Source: Streptomyces fumanus
GTDB taxonomy: Bacteria > Actinomycetota > Actinomycetes > Streptomycetales > Streptomycetaceae
Direction of reading: 5' to 3'
Assembly: GCF_014655295.1 (NCBI RefSeq)
Contig: NZ_BNBI01000003.1
Coordinates: 372,001 to 436,000 of the forward strand
DNA: 64,000 bases
Each line of letters opens with the position of its first letter. Within the stretch, counting starts at the first letter, position 1. Shown in pieces: positions 8,179-15,921 of the stretch. The position numbers were made by a program, and so were the translations under genes. Below the pieces are notes generated by a model. It was not told the origin of the DNA and ran no database searches. It saw nothing but the letters and a program-made list of their open reading frames with translations.

Positions 8179-9150
8179 TCACACCAGCAGCAGGGACTTG
8201 CCGACGGTGGTGCGGCGTTCCAGCGACGTGTGGGCGTCGGCCGCCCGGTCCAGTGGGTGGGTGGCGCCGACGACGGGCCGGATCCGGCCCCGCGCGGTCA
8301 GCGTCAGCGCCTGTGCGAGCAGGTCCCGGACGGTGGCCCGGTCGGGCGGGCCGTCGGCCAGGGCGTTGGTCACCCGGATCCGCCGCTCGGCGGCCAGGCG
8401 GGGGTCGATGTCGGTGAAGGCGCCCCCGGAGGTGCCGTAGGTGACGAACCGGCCGTCCTCGGCCACCGTGTCGAAGGCGGCCCGGCCGAGGTCGCCGCCC
8501 GCGCCGTCGAAGGCGAGGTCGACCCCGGCCCCGCCGGCCGCCTCCCGCACCCGGTGCTGCCACCCGTCCGCCGAGTAGTCGACCACGGCCTCGGCGCCCA
8601 GTTCGCGGGCCAGGGCGAGTTTGCGCCCGCCCCGGGCGGCGGCCACGACCCGGGCGCCGGCGTCGCGGGCCATCTGCACGAGCAGCGACCCCGCCCCGCC
8701 GGCCGCCGCGGCCACCAGTACCCACTCGCCCCGGGCGATCTTCGCCAGGCGGGCCAGGGAGAGGGCGGTGACCCCGTCGTGGAGCACGGCCGCCGCCTGA
8801 GCCGAGCTCACGCCCTCGGGCACCTCGACGACCTCCGTCACGTCGGCGGCCATCCGCTCGGCGTACCCGCCGCCGAAGCGCCGGGCCGCGACATGCCGCC
8901 CGAGCCACGCCGGGTCGACGCCCTCGCCGACGGAGAGCACCCGGCCCGCACCGCCCCCGCCGGGCACGTAGGGCGGCCGGACGGGGAAGACGTCCCCGCC
9001 CCAGCCCCGGCGCAGCAGGGTGTCGAGGTAGATGACGTCGGCGGCGGCCAGTGCCACCACGACCTGCCCCGGACCGGCCACCGGGTCGGGCACCTCCTCG
9101 GGCACCAGCACCTCGGAACCGCCGAACTCCCGTACCCGTATCGCGCGCAT
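8179..9150 (-). CDS. Zinc-independent quinone/NADPH oxidoreductase (MDR superfamily)
   Basis: This 323-residue medium-chain reductase of the Qor type starts MRAIRVREFGGSEVLVPEEV. It has the glycine-rich NADPH loop VLVAAAAGGAGSLLVQMARD near residue 143 and a C-terminal HPLDRAADAHTSLERRTTVG. It lacks the Cys/His pattern of zinc alcohol dehydrogenases. Qor enzymes reduce quinones with NADPH and are often induced by redox-cycling drugs. That fits the promoter: a 19-bp spacer carrying a perfect dyad (9189-9219), the design used by MerR-family activators such as SoxR. The ATG at 9150 begins the conserved domain; upstream extension frames are shadows. Confidence 0.85.
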   Translation of the reverse strand: MRAIRVREFGGSEVLVPEEVPDPVAGPGQVVVALAAADVIYLDTLLRRGWGGDVFPVRPPYVPGGGGAGRVLSVGEGVDPAWLGRHVAARRFGGGYAERMAADVTEVVEVPEGVSSAQAAAVLHDGVTALSLARLAKIARGEWVLVAAAAGGAGSLLVQMARDAGARVVAAARGGRKLALARELGAEAVVDYSADGWQHRVREAAGGAGVDLAFDGAGGDLGRAAFDTVAEDGRFVTYGTSGGAFTDIDPRLAAERRIRVTNALADGPPDRATVRDLLAQALTLTARGRIRPVVGATHPLDRAADAHTSLERRTTVGKSLLLV

Positions 9151-9188
9151 CAGGACCACACCCCTCGTCGGAACCGGCAACGCACGCC

Positions 9189-9219
9189 AACCTAGAACCT
9201 CGACCAAAGTCGAGGTCAA
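9189..9219 (-). promoter_or_regulatory. MerR/SoxR-type promoter with 19-bp spacer and embedded dyad
   Basis: On the minus strand the -35 TTGACC (9214-9219) and -10 TAGGTT (9189-9194) are 19 bp apart instead of 17. Between and overlapping them is a perfect inverted repeat with arms 9197-9204 and 9209-9216 (ACCTCGAC-N4-GTCGAGGT). MerR-family activators untwist just such over-long spacers. The dyad resembles SoxR boxes (ACCTCAA-type), so a redox-sensing SoxR is the likely regulator. Confidence 0.7.
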
Positions 9220-9272
9220 CCGCGCGGTCGCCCCGTCGACACGGCTCCGGGCGGCGTGCCAGAATCGCCGCC

Positions 9273-9353
9273 ATGACCACCCACTGGTTCGACGCGACGA
9301 CGGGACCCCTGTGTTGTCCCGGTCGAACCGGGTGTGAGCGCTCCGGCCGATAG
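9273..9353 (+). CDS. Putative cysteine-containing leader peptide upstream of TauD-type gene
   Basis: This 26-codon frame starts MTTHWFDATTGPLCC and ends CERSGR. It has two adjacent TGT cysteine codons, rare in this GC-rich genome, and a third TGT. AGAATC (9261-9266) lies 6 nt before the ATG, so the message may be leaderless. The downstream gene is a taurine dioxygenase homologue, which belongs to sulfur acquisition. Cys-rich leader ORFs act as cysteine-responsive attenuators in mycobacteria and are common before sulfur genes in actinobacteria. That role here is inference. Confidence 0.5.
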   Translation: MTTHWFDATTGPLCCPGRTGCERSGR

Positions 9354-9531
9354 CCGCCCGAGCCGCACCGGTGTCCCTTCCCGTGGACGCCGCGGAGCAC
9401 ATCTCACCTCATCTCACGTGACGCACCCGGCAGCGCCGCACGACGGCGGCCCTGTTCCCGGCCGTCCGCCGCCGTCTGCCGTCCGACCGCCACCGGCCCG
9501 TCCGCCACCGGACGGAGAAGAGAGGACCCCC

Positions 9532-10470
9532 ATGACCGCCACGGCCCCCGCACCGGCGACCGCGCTGCGCGCAGCCCGCGTCCCCGGGGACGGATTCCAT
9601 GAGGGACCGCGCGTCCTGCGCCGACTGCCCGACACCTGGGAGGAGCGGCCCTACGAACTCTTCCGGCTGGTCCCGCTGGCCCGCACGATCGGCGCCCGGA
9701 TCGAAGGCGTGGACCTGTCCCGGCCGCTGACCGGCGCGCTGCGCGCGGAACTCGACCGGGCGCTGCTGGAGTGGAAGGTGCTGTTCTTCCGCGCCCAGCA
9801 CCTCACCGCCGACCGGCAGCGCGCCTTCGCCCGGCACTGGGGCGAGCTGGAGACCAACCCGCTGCTGGCCGCCGGTTCCCGGGCGGACGTGGTCCGCTTC
9901 GACAAGGGCGACACCGCGAACCCGACGTTCGAGAACGTGTGGCACGCCGACGTCACCTTCCGCGAGCGCCCCGCGCTGGGTGCCGTCCTCCAGCTCCGCG
10001 AGGTCCCGCCGTCCGGCGGTGACACCCTGTGGGCGGACATGGCCGCCGCCTACGACAACCTGTCGCGGGAGGTGAAGGACCGTATCGACGGGGCTTACGC
10101 GGTGCACGACTTCATCCCCGGGTTCGCCCGTTTCACCCCGCCGGAACGGCTCGCCCCGTTCCAGGAGGTGTTCCCGCCCGTGGAGCACCCGGTGGTGCGC
10201 ACCCACCCGGTCACCGGGCGGCGCACGCTGTTCGTCAACGCCTCCTTCACCACCCGGATCGTCGGCATGGACCGCGACGAGAGCGACCGGCTGCTGCGCC
10301 ACCTCTTCCAGCAGGCCCATGTCCCCGAGTACCAGGTGCGGTTCCGCTGGGGGCCCGGGGACATCGCCTTCTGGGACAACCGCGCCACCCAGCACTACGC
10401 GGTGAACGACTACGGCCCGCACCGCCGGGTCGCCGAGCGCGTGGCCATCGCCGGCGACCGGCCCTACTGA
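9532..10470 (+). CDS. TauD/TfdA-family Fe(II)/2-oxoglutarate-dependent dioxygenase
   Basis: This 312-residue enzyme of usual length has the iron triad H-x-D...H: WHADVTF near residue 140 and NRATQHYAVNDY near residue 285, followed by HRRVAERVAI with the Arg that binds 2-oxoglutarate. Members hydroxylate taurine, alkyl sulfonates or sulfate esters, aryloxyacids and related acids. Releasing sulfite from sulfonates is the best guess, and the Cys-containing leader ORF 180 bp upstream supports it. The ribosome-binding site is AGAGAGGA. No transporter genes for taurine or sulfonates adjoin it. Confidence 0.85.
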   Translation: MTATAPAPATALRAARVPGDGFHEGPRVLRRLPDTWEERPYELFRLVPLARTIGARIEGVDLSRPLTGALRAELDRALLEWKVLFFRAQHLTADRQRAFARHWGELETNPLLAAGSRADVVRFDKGDTANPTFENVWHADVTFRERPALGAVLQLREVPPSGGDTLWADMAAAYDNLSREVKDRIDGAYAVHDFIPGFARFTPPERLAPFQEVFPPVEHPVVRTHPVTGRRTLFVNASFTTRIVGMDRDESDRLLRHLFQQAHVPEYQVRFRWGPGDIAFWDNRATQHYAVNDYGPHRRVAERVAIAGDRPY

Positions 10471-10485
10471 CCCCTCCCTTCCCCT

Positions 10486-11652
10486 CTACTGGCCGCGCAG
10501 GCCGCGCACCAGCTCGCGGGGCAGTCCGTGGGTGTCGTGCAGGTAGTGGTAGTCGTCCTCGTCCAGGGGTCCGCGGAAGCGCGGCCGGTCCAGCACCCGC
10601 CGGCCGCGTTCCAGGAGCCGCCGGAACCGCCGTTCCTCGTCGAGCAGCACCTCCCGCACCGACGGCACGCCGGCCAACTGCCCGAAGTGGTCCAGGGTGT
10701 GGCCGATCAGCTCGACGGGCAGGTCGGCGAGGGTCCGTGACGGTTCGTCACGCAGCAGGACGGTGAGCAGCCGCCGCACCAGCCGGCGCGGTACGTAGCC
10801 CCGGCCGGTGTTGGCGGGCCGCACCCCGTCGCCGAGGACCACCACGAGGGAGCGCAGATGGTCGCAGACCAGCCGGAACGACGGTTCGTCCAGCGGCCAC
10901 AGCGGCGGAAGGAGGCGCCGCCAGGGGTCGAACAGGTCGCAGTCGAAGACCGAGTCCCGGCCCTGGAGGAGGGCGGCCAGCCGCTCCAGGCCGAGGCCGG
11001 TGTCGACGTTGCGCCGCGGCAGCGGCACCAGCGAGCCGTCGGCGAGGCGGCGATGACGCATCATCACGTGGTTCCACACCTCGACCCACCGCTCGTCGCG
11101 GGTCGGGGCCGACTCGGGCGGGGTGTCGCCGGTCCACAGGAAGATCTCCGAGTCGGGGCCGCAGGGCCCGGTGGGGCCGTTGTCCCACCAGTTGTCCCCG
11201 GCGGTCCGCTCGACCGGGACGCCGAGCCGCTGCCACAGGTCGAGCGAGTCGGTGTCGGGGCCGGTGCGGTCGTCGCCGCCGAAGACGGTGGCGTGCAGTT
11301 GCCCGGGGTCGATGCCGAAGCCCTCGGTGAGCAGGCCGTACGCCCACTCCAGGCTGGCCGGGCCCTCGTAGTCGCCGAGCGACCAGGTGCCGAGCATCTC
11401 GAAGACGGTCAGATGGGTGGGGTCCCCGACCTCCTCCAGGTCGGTGGTGCGCAGACAGCGCTGCACGTTGACCAGCCGCCGCCCCAGCGGATGCGGCCGG
11501 CCCTCCAGATAGGGGGTGAGCGGGTGCATACCGGCGGTGGTGAACAGCACGGGGTCGCCGGGCGGCGGGAGCAGCGTCGAGCCGGTGATACGGCGGTGGC
11601 CGCGCTGCTCGTAGTACTCGACGAACGTGCGGACGATGCGCGGGGTGTCCAT
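10486..11652 (-). CDS. Truncated alanyl-tRNA synthetase homologue (catalytic domain only)
   Basis: 388 residues, less than half of a normal AlaRS (about 880). The class II catalytic core looks intact: ITGSTLLPP and VLFTTAGMHPLTPYL (motif 1 area), RCLRTTDLEEVG, TVFEMLGTWSLGDY (residues 82-95), GPTGPCGPDSEIF (159-171), WNHVMM, NVDTGLGLERLAALLQG (215-231) and GRGYVPRRLVRRL (284-296). It stops after LHDTHGLPRELV, so the editing, DHHA1 and C-Ala domains are absent. A housekeeping alaS must exist elsewhere. It could charge or activate alanine for a special purpose or give resistance. ATG at 11652 has GAAGGAGCC upstream. Confidence 0.85.
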   Translation of the reverse strand: MDTPRIVRTFVEYYEQRGHRRITGSTLLPPPGDPVLFTTAGMHPLTPYLEGRPHPLGRRLVNVQRCLRTTDLEEVGDPTHLTVFEMLGTWSLGDYEGPASLEWAYGLLTEGFGIDPGQLHATVFGGDDRTGPDTDSLDLWQRLGVPVERTAGDNWWDNGPTGPCGPDSEIFLWTGDTPPESAPTRDERWVEVWNHVMMRHRRLADGSLVPLPRRNVDTGLGLERLAALLQGRDSVFDCDLFDPWRRLLPPLWPLDEPSFRLVCDHLRSLVVVLGDGVRPANTGRGYVPRRLVRRLLTVLLRDEPSRTLADLPVELIGHTLDHFGQLAGVPSVREVLLDEERRFRRLLERGRRVLDRPRFRGPLDEDDYHYLHDTHGLPRELVRGLRGQ

Positions 11653-11784
11653 GGGGTGGCTCCTTCGCGGGAATGCGGTGGAGGCACCGGAATCCGGGTC
11701 CGCGCCGGGCCGGAACGGGGGCACGAACGCCACGGGTCCACCGGCGGGCCGTTTCCGGTCGCCGGGGAGAGAGGGGGAAGGACG

Positions 11785-11853
11785 TCAGGCGGCGGCAACC
11801 GGCGAGCTGGTCGCTCGCGCGGTCGCGGTGAGACTCCGGCCGATGACGTTCAT
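11785..11853 (-). CDS. Putative Ala/Thr-rich leader peptide upstream of AlaRS-like gene
   Basis: This 22-codon frame, starting MNVIGRSLTATARATSS and ending PVAAA, lies 132 bp upstream of the AlaRS-like gene on the same strand. TACCGT (minus strand, 11860-11865) stands 6 nt before the ATG, which suggests a leaderless message. Six alanine codons, three of them just before the stop, would suit attenuation by charged tRNA-Ala. This is a reading from sequence only. Confidence 0.35.
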   Translation of the reverse strand: MNVIGRSLTATARATSSPVAAA

Positions 11854-11919
11854 GATTCAACGGTAACAGGGGGGACGGGGGCGGGCATCCGGGTTTTCCG
11901 CGCGGGTGCCCGGAACACC

Positions 11920-11963
11920 GATGCCCGGTGCCCGGAAGCGTGCGCTTCCGGGCACCGGGCATC
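11920..11963 (-). terminator. Strong terminator hairpin after the cold-shock gene
   Basis: Perfect 20-bp arms (11920-11939 and 11944-11963) with a 4-nt loop, 13 bp beyond the csp stop codon. There is no U tract. Confidence 0.8.
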
Positions 11964-11976
11964 AGCCGGTCACCGG

Positions 11977-12180
11977 TCAGGCGGGGGTGATGTTCTCCGC
12001 CTGCGGGCCCTTCTGGCCCTGGGTGATGTCGAACGTCACGGCCTGGCCTTCCTGCAGCTCACGGTAGCCATTGCCGTTGATGTTCGAGTAGTGCGCGAAG
12101 ACATCGGGGCCGCCCCCGTCCTGCGCGATGAAGCCGAAGCCCTTTTCCGAGTTGAACCACTTGACGGTACCGCTGGCCAT
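11977..12180 (-). CDS. csp: Cold-shock protein, CspA family
   Basis: This 67-residue single OB-fold RNA/DNA-binding protein carries RNP1 (KGFGFI) and RNP2 (VFAHYS) motifs: [18 protein letters not shown] and [17 protein letters not shown]. It is the SC7.0/CspA type abundant in Streptomyces and acts as an RNA chaperone in the cytoplasm. A leader of more than 100 nt is likely because the nearest -10-like TAGCGT (minus strand, about 12315-12320) is far upstream, as is usual for csp genes. A 20-bp hairpin follows it. Confidence 0.95.
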   Translation of the reverse strand: MASGTVKWFNSEKGFGFIAQDGGGPDVFAHYSNINGNGYRELQEGQAVTFDITQGQKGPQAENITPA

Positions 12181-12261
12181 GCCTAGCCCTTTCGGTCAGT
12201 GTCGGATCCGCACCGCGCGGACCCGGAGGTGATCGTCTTGGTCTTCAGGCACTGCACAGCG

Positions 12262-12286
12262 AAAACGCCCGCACCGTGGCGCGGGC
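12262..12286 (-). terminator. Hairpin with U tract after the threonine dehydratase gene
   Basis: On the minus strand, arms GCCCGCGC and GTGCGGGC (one G-U pair) enclose a 4-nt loop and are followed by GTTTTC. It lies about 80 nt beyond the dehydratase stop and inside the likely csp leader. It could end the upstream transcript or act as an attenuator for csp. Confidence 0.55.
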
Positions 12287-12363
12287 AGTACGGTCCAACC
12301 ACGACATCTGTCTCTGACGCTACAGGGCGATGGGCAACCTCACCAGTGAAGTTCGCCGACAGA

Positions 12364-13332
12364 TCAACCGGAGACGATTTTCGTGAACCTCGGCGTGTCG
12401 ATATTGCCACCGGAGGCGATGAGCCCTATGCGGCGCGGTGGCCGCTCGACGCGCCCGGCCAGCAGGGCGGCCAGCGGGGTGGCGCCGCTGGGTTCCAGGA
12501 CGATCTTCAGCCGCTCGAAGGCGAACCGCATGGCGTACGCGATCTCCTCGTCATCGACCAGCGCGATCGCGTCGACCAGGCGGCGGTTGATCGCGAAGGT
12601 GATCTCGCCGGGGGTGGCCAGGGCCTGGCCGTCGGCGAGGGTACGGGGCACGGGCACGGTGACGCGGTGCCCGGCGGCCAGGGAGCGCAGGGTGTCGTCG
12701 CCCGCTTCCGGCTCGACCCCGATCACCCGGACGGCGGGGTGCAGGGCCTTGGCGGCGGTGGCACTGCCCGCGATGAGTCCGCCGCCGCCGACCGGCACGA
12801 CCAGGGCATCGAGTTCCCCGGTCTCCTCCAGCAGCTCCAGGGCGGCGGTGCCCTGGCCGGCGATGACGTCCGGGTGGTCGTAGGGCGGGATCAGGGCCAG
12901 TCCCCGGTCCGCGGCCAGGGCCTCGCCGAGGGCGGTGCGGTCCTCGGTGTAGCGGTCGTACGTGACGATCTCGGCGCCGTACCCGGCGGTGGCCTCGCGC
13001 TTGGAGCGGGGGGCATCCTCGGGCATCAGAACGACGGCGCCGGTGCCCAGCTCGCGGGCGGCGAGCGCGACGGCCTGGGCGTGGTTGCCGGAGGAATAGG
13101 CGGCGATGCCCTTGGCCCGCCGGGCGGCGGGGAGCAGGGCGGCGGCGTTGTAGGCGCCGCGGAACTTGAAGGCGCCGATCCGCTGGAAGTTCTCGCACTT
13201 GACGAAGACCTCGGCGCCGGCCGCGGCGTTCAGGGTGCGGGAGGTGAGGACGGGGGTGCGGTGGGCGACGCCCGCCAGGCGCGCGGCGGCGGCGCGGACG
13301 TCGTCGAAGGTCACGGCGGGGGCGGAGGCCAT
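12364..13332 (-). CDS. Threonine/serine ammonia-lyase (PLP-dependent)
   Basis: This 322-residue fold type II PLP enzyme has the cofactor lysine in QRIGAFKFRGAYNA (about residue 55), SSGNHAQAVALAA, the tetraglycine phosphate loop VVPVGGGGLIAGS, and IASGGNIDTPRF at the C-terminus. It deaminates threonine to 2-oxobutyrate or serine to pyruvate. There is no C-terminal ACT regulatory domain, so this is the short catabolic type rather than the full IlvA. It stands alone upstream of csp. Confidence 0.88.
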   Translation of the reverse strand: MASAPAVTFDDVRAAAARLAGVAHRTPVLTSRTLNAAAGAEVFVKCENFQRIGAFKFRGAYNAAALLPAARRAKGIAAYSSGNHAQAVALAARELGTGAVVLMPEDAPRSKREATAGYGAEIVTYDRYTEDRTALGEALAADRGLALIPPYDHPDVIAGQGTAALELLEETGELDALVVPVGGGGLIAGSATAAKALHPAVRVIGVEPEAGDDTLRSLAAGHRVTVPVPRTLADGQALATPGEITFAINRRLVDAIALVDDEEIAYAMRFAFERLKIVLEPSGATPLAALLAGRVERPPRRIGLIASGGNIDTPRFTKIVSG

Positions 13333-13575
13333 GGGCGGTCCCTCACTCGGTGGGGTCGTAGCCGGTCGCCCGGGCGGCGCCGGTCCGCGCGGCGCCGCGG
13401 AAGTCGAGCGCGATCGGCGCCCGGGGGCCCGCCCGGCGGCCCGGCGCCCCTCTGGACGGGGATTCCGGCGCTGGGCCGAGAAAGGCTAAGCGGGGCCCGG
13501 TGACGCTGTCCAGGGCGGCCCCGGACACACCGGCGGGCCCGGTCGGCGCCGGGCCCGCCACCGCCGCGGAGGCGG

Positions 13576-13809
13576 CTACTGGCCGCTCTCCACCTCCAGC
13601 TCGCCGCCCTGGTGGTTCTCCACCTTGCCGGCCCAGGTGAGGCCGTCCTCGCCGCCGACGTTCATGTACTCGGCGCCGCTCTGGTGGCTGAAGTAGCCGC
13701 CTTCCAGCTCGAAGCCGAACGGGGCGTCGGCGGCGCAGGCCGGCCCGGCGCCGATCACCGCGGTGGCCAGGGACAGCAGCCCGGCGGCCGCGAAGGTACG
13801 CATACGCAT
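13576..13809 (-). CDS. Small secreted hypothetical protein
   Basis: 77 residues from the ATG at 13809, which has GGAGA five bases upstream. Residues 1-29 are a Sec signal peptide (MRMRTFAAAGLLSLATAVIG, then AGPACA-A cleavage site). The mature part is about 48 residues, acidic and Gly-rich (FGFELEGGYFSHQSGAEYMN), without cysteines. Function unknown. It is a single gene between threonine dehydratase and the MASE1 gene. Confidence 0.6.
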   Translation of the reverse strand: MRMRTFAAAGLLSLATAVIGAGPACAADAPFGFELEGGYFSHQSGAEYMNVGGEDGLTWAGKVENHQGGELEVESGQ

Positions 13810-13943
13810 GTACGTCTCCACAGAGTCGGAGGAGTTGGACCTGGCCATGCCTTCCCCCGCTCCCGTCCCCGGCGGCGCGCACCCCTCCGACGATCACCCG
13901 AACGACCTGCCCCGGGCCACCCCGTCGGCGCCGGTTCCCGGGC

Positions 13944-14948
13944 TCAGGGCGGTCCGTCCGGGTCACCGCCGGCCGGCCGCCGGGGCGGGGGGTCCCCGGC
14001 GGTCAGGTGCTCCAGCGCCTCGACCAGTTCCTGGCACGCCTCCTCCACCGAGCGCCGGGTGTTGCGCTGTTCGGTGATCAGGGCCGACAGCAGGAGCGCG
14101 GTCAGGGCCATCGTCCCGTTGAACGCCTGGAGTTTGATCATCACCTCCACCTCCGACAGCCCGGCGAACGGCCCGGTCCGGTCCGTCGCCGCGACGGTGG
14201 CCAGCACGGAGGCGAACAGCGCGCACAGCATGCTGCCCGCGAAGCGGAACCGCAGGGCCGCCCAGACCAGCAGCGGGAAGACCAGGAACAGCACGCTGAC
14301 GGAACTCCGCGTGGCCACCGGCACCAGGACCCCGGCGATCACGGTCAGCCCCGCGGCCTCCCCCCACCGGGCCGGCCGGGGCGGTGCCCGGCGGGCCCCG
14401 TACAGCAGGAGCAGCAGCGGCGTGACGATGACGACGCCCATCGCGTCCCCCACCCACCAGGCCAGCCAGACGAGCGGCAGCCCGGCCGGGTCCAGCTTGC
14501 CGGTCAGGGCGAGCAGCCCGGCGCCGGCGGTGGCGCTGACCAGCATGCCGGTGAGCGCGCCCAGGAAGACCAGCAGAACCCCGTCGCGCAGCTTGCCCAG
14601 GTCGGTGCGGAAGCCGGCCGCGCGCAGCATGAGGTAGGCGCAGACGGGTCCGGCGGTGTTGCCGAGGACCACCCCGGCGGTGGCGGGCCGCAGCGGGCCG
14701 AGGGACGCGACGACGAGGAGGGCGCCCAGGGCGATGCCCGGGACGCAGCGCGGTCCGAGGACCAGCAGACAGGCCAGGGCGACGCCGGTGGGCGGCCAGA
14801 CCGGGCTGACCACCGCCTCCTCGGCGACGAGCCGGCGCAGCAGTCCCAGCCTGCCGGCCGCGTAGTAGCCGGCCGCGACGGACAGGGTCTGCACGGCGAG
14901 GAGGACGAGGGGCCGCGTCCGGCCAGGGATGCCCAGCACAGCAGCCAT
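13944..14948 (-). CDS. MASE1-domain integral membrane sensor protein
   Basis: About 334 residues with eight or more hydrophobic segments. The MASE1 signature is near the start (SPVWPPTGVALACLLVLGPR), with WLAWWVGDAMGVVIVTPLLL near residue 180. MASE1 is normally the membrane sensor of kinases, GGDEF proteins or SpoIIE phosphatases. Here it has only a short cytoplasmic tail (NTRRSVEEACQELVEALEHL), and the SpoIIE phosphatase is a separate gene directly upstream. The two probably work as a split MASE1-phosphatase. The start is uncertain; an in-frame start further upstream would overlap the phosphatase. Confidence 0.8.
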   Translation of the reverse strand: MAAVLGIPGRTRPLVLLAVQTLSVAAGYYAAGRLGLLRRLVAEEAVVSPVWPPTGVALACLLVLGPRCVPGIALGALLVVASLGPLRPATAGVVLGNTAGPVCAYLMLRAAGFRTDLGKLRDGVLLVFLGALTGMLVSATAGAGLLALTGKLDPAGLPLVWLAWWVGDAMGVVIVTPLLLLLYGARRAPPRPARWGEAAGLTVIAGVLVPVATRSSVSVLFLVFPLLVWAALRFRFAGSMLCALFASVLATVAATDRTGPFAGLSEVEVMIKLQAFNGTMALTALLLSALITEQRNTRRSVEEACQELVEALEHLTAGDPPPRRPAGGDPDGPP

Positions 14949-15000
14949 GAGACACCGGCCCCGCCCACGCGGCCAGACGGACACCGCCGACCGCGTCCCC

Positions 15001-15837
15001 TCAGCCCCGCAGCGCACCCGCACGGTCGTCGTGGGCGACCACCAGGACCGCCGCGTCGTCCTCGTGGCCGACGCGCTCGGCGTTGCGGATGACCGCGGCG
15101 GCCAGGGAGTCGGCCGCCATGCCCGCGACGGCGGCGATCCCGGCGAGCCGGACGACCTGGTCGAGCCCCTCGTCGACGGTGAGCGCGGGTCCCTCCACCA
15201 CGCCGTCGGTGAGCAGGATGAAGACGCCGCCGGTGGTGAGCCGGTGCCGGGTGACGGGGAACTCCATGCCCTCCTGGACGCCGAGCGGCGGCCCGCCCTC
15301 GTCCTCGGAGACCCCGGACCTGCCGTCGGCGGTCGCCCACACGCAGGGGACGTGTCCGGCCCGCGCGCTCTCCACCAGGCCGGTGGCCGGGTCGAGCCGC
15401 ATGACGGTGCAGGTGGCGAAGAGGTCGCCGCCGAGGGTGAGCAGCAGGTCGTTGGTGCGGGCGAGCAGGTCGCCGGGGTCGCTGGTGAGGGCGGCCATGG
15501 CCCGCAGCGCGACCCGGACCTGCCCCATGAAGGCCGCCGCGTCTATGGTGTGCCCCTGCACGTCGCCGACGCAGAGGCCGATCCGGCCGTCGGGCAGGGT
15601 GAAGGCGTCGTACCAGTCGCCGCCCACGTCGAGCCCCGAGTGGGCGGGCGCGTACCGCACGGCCAGGTGGAAGCCGGGGACGGCGGGCATCTCTCCGGGG
15701 AGCATGCCGCGCTGGAGGGCGACGGCCAGCTCCACCCGGGAGCGCTGCCGCTCGGCCTGCCGCCGGGCCTGGGCGGTCAGCGATCCGAGCCGGGCCAGCA
15801 GCTCGTCGCCGTCGTGCGGGGAGCGCTTGCGGAACAT
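15001..15837 (-). CDS. PP2C/SpoIIE-family serine phosphatase
   Basis: This 278-residue protein is mostly a SpoIIE (PPM) phosphatase domain: ELAVALQRGMLPGEMPAVPG, the metal motif DVGGDWYDAF, GLCVGDVQGHTIDAAAFMGQ, and GVFILLTDGVVEG. Such phosphatases dephosphorylate anti-anti-sigma factors and so switch stress sigma factors. No sensor domain is attached, only about 25 N-terminal residues that look coiled-coil (LTAQARRQAERQRSRVELAV). The MASE1 gene directly downstream may supply the sensor. Confidence 0.88.
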   Translation of the reverse strand: MFRKRSPHDGDELLARLGSLTAQARRQAERQRSRVELAVALQRGMLPGEMPAVPGFHLAVRYAPAHSGLDVGGDWYDAFTLPDGRIGLCVGDVQGHTIDAAAFMGQVRVALRAMAALTSDPGDLLARTNDLLLTLGGDLFATCTVMRLDPATGLVESARAGHVPCVWATADGRSGVSEDEGGPPLGVQEGMEFPVTRHRLTTGGVFILLTDGVVEGPALTVDEGLDQVVRLAGIAAVAGMAADSLAAAVIRNAERVGHEDDAAVLVVAHDDRAGALRG

Positions 15838-15921
15838 CGGCCACTCCGGTGGATGAGCCCGCTCAGGACGTTAATCCGGTCGGTGCCGTTTGTCATCCGC
15901 CGCCGGGCCGCCGGGCGGCGC

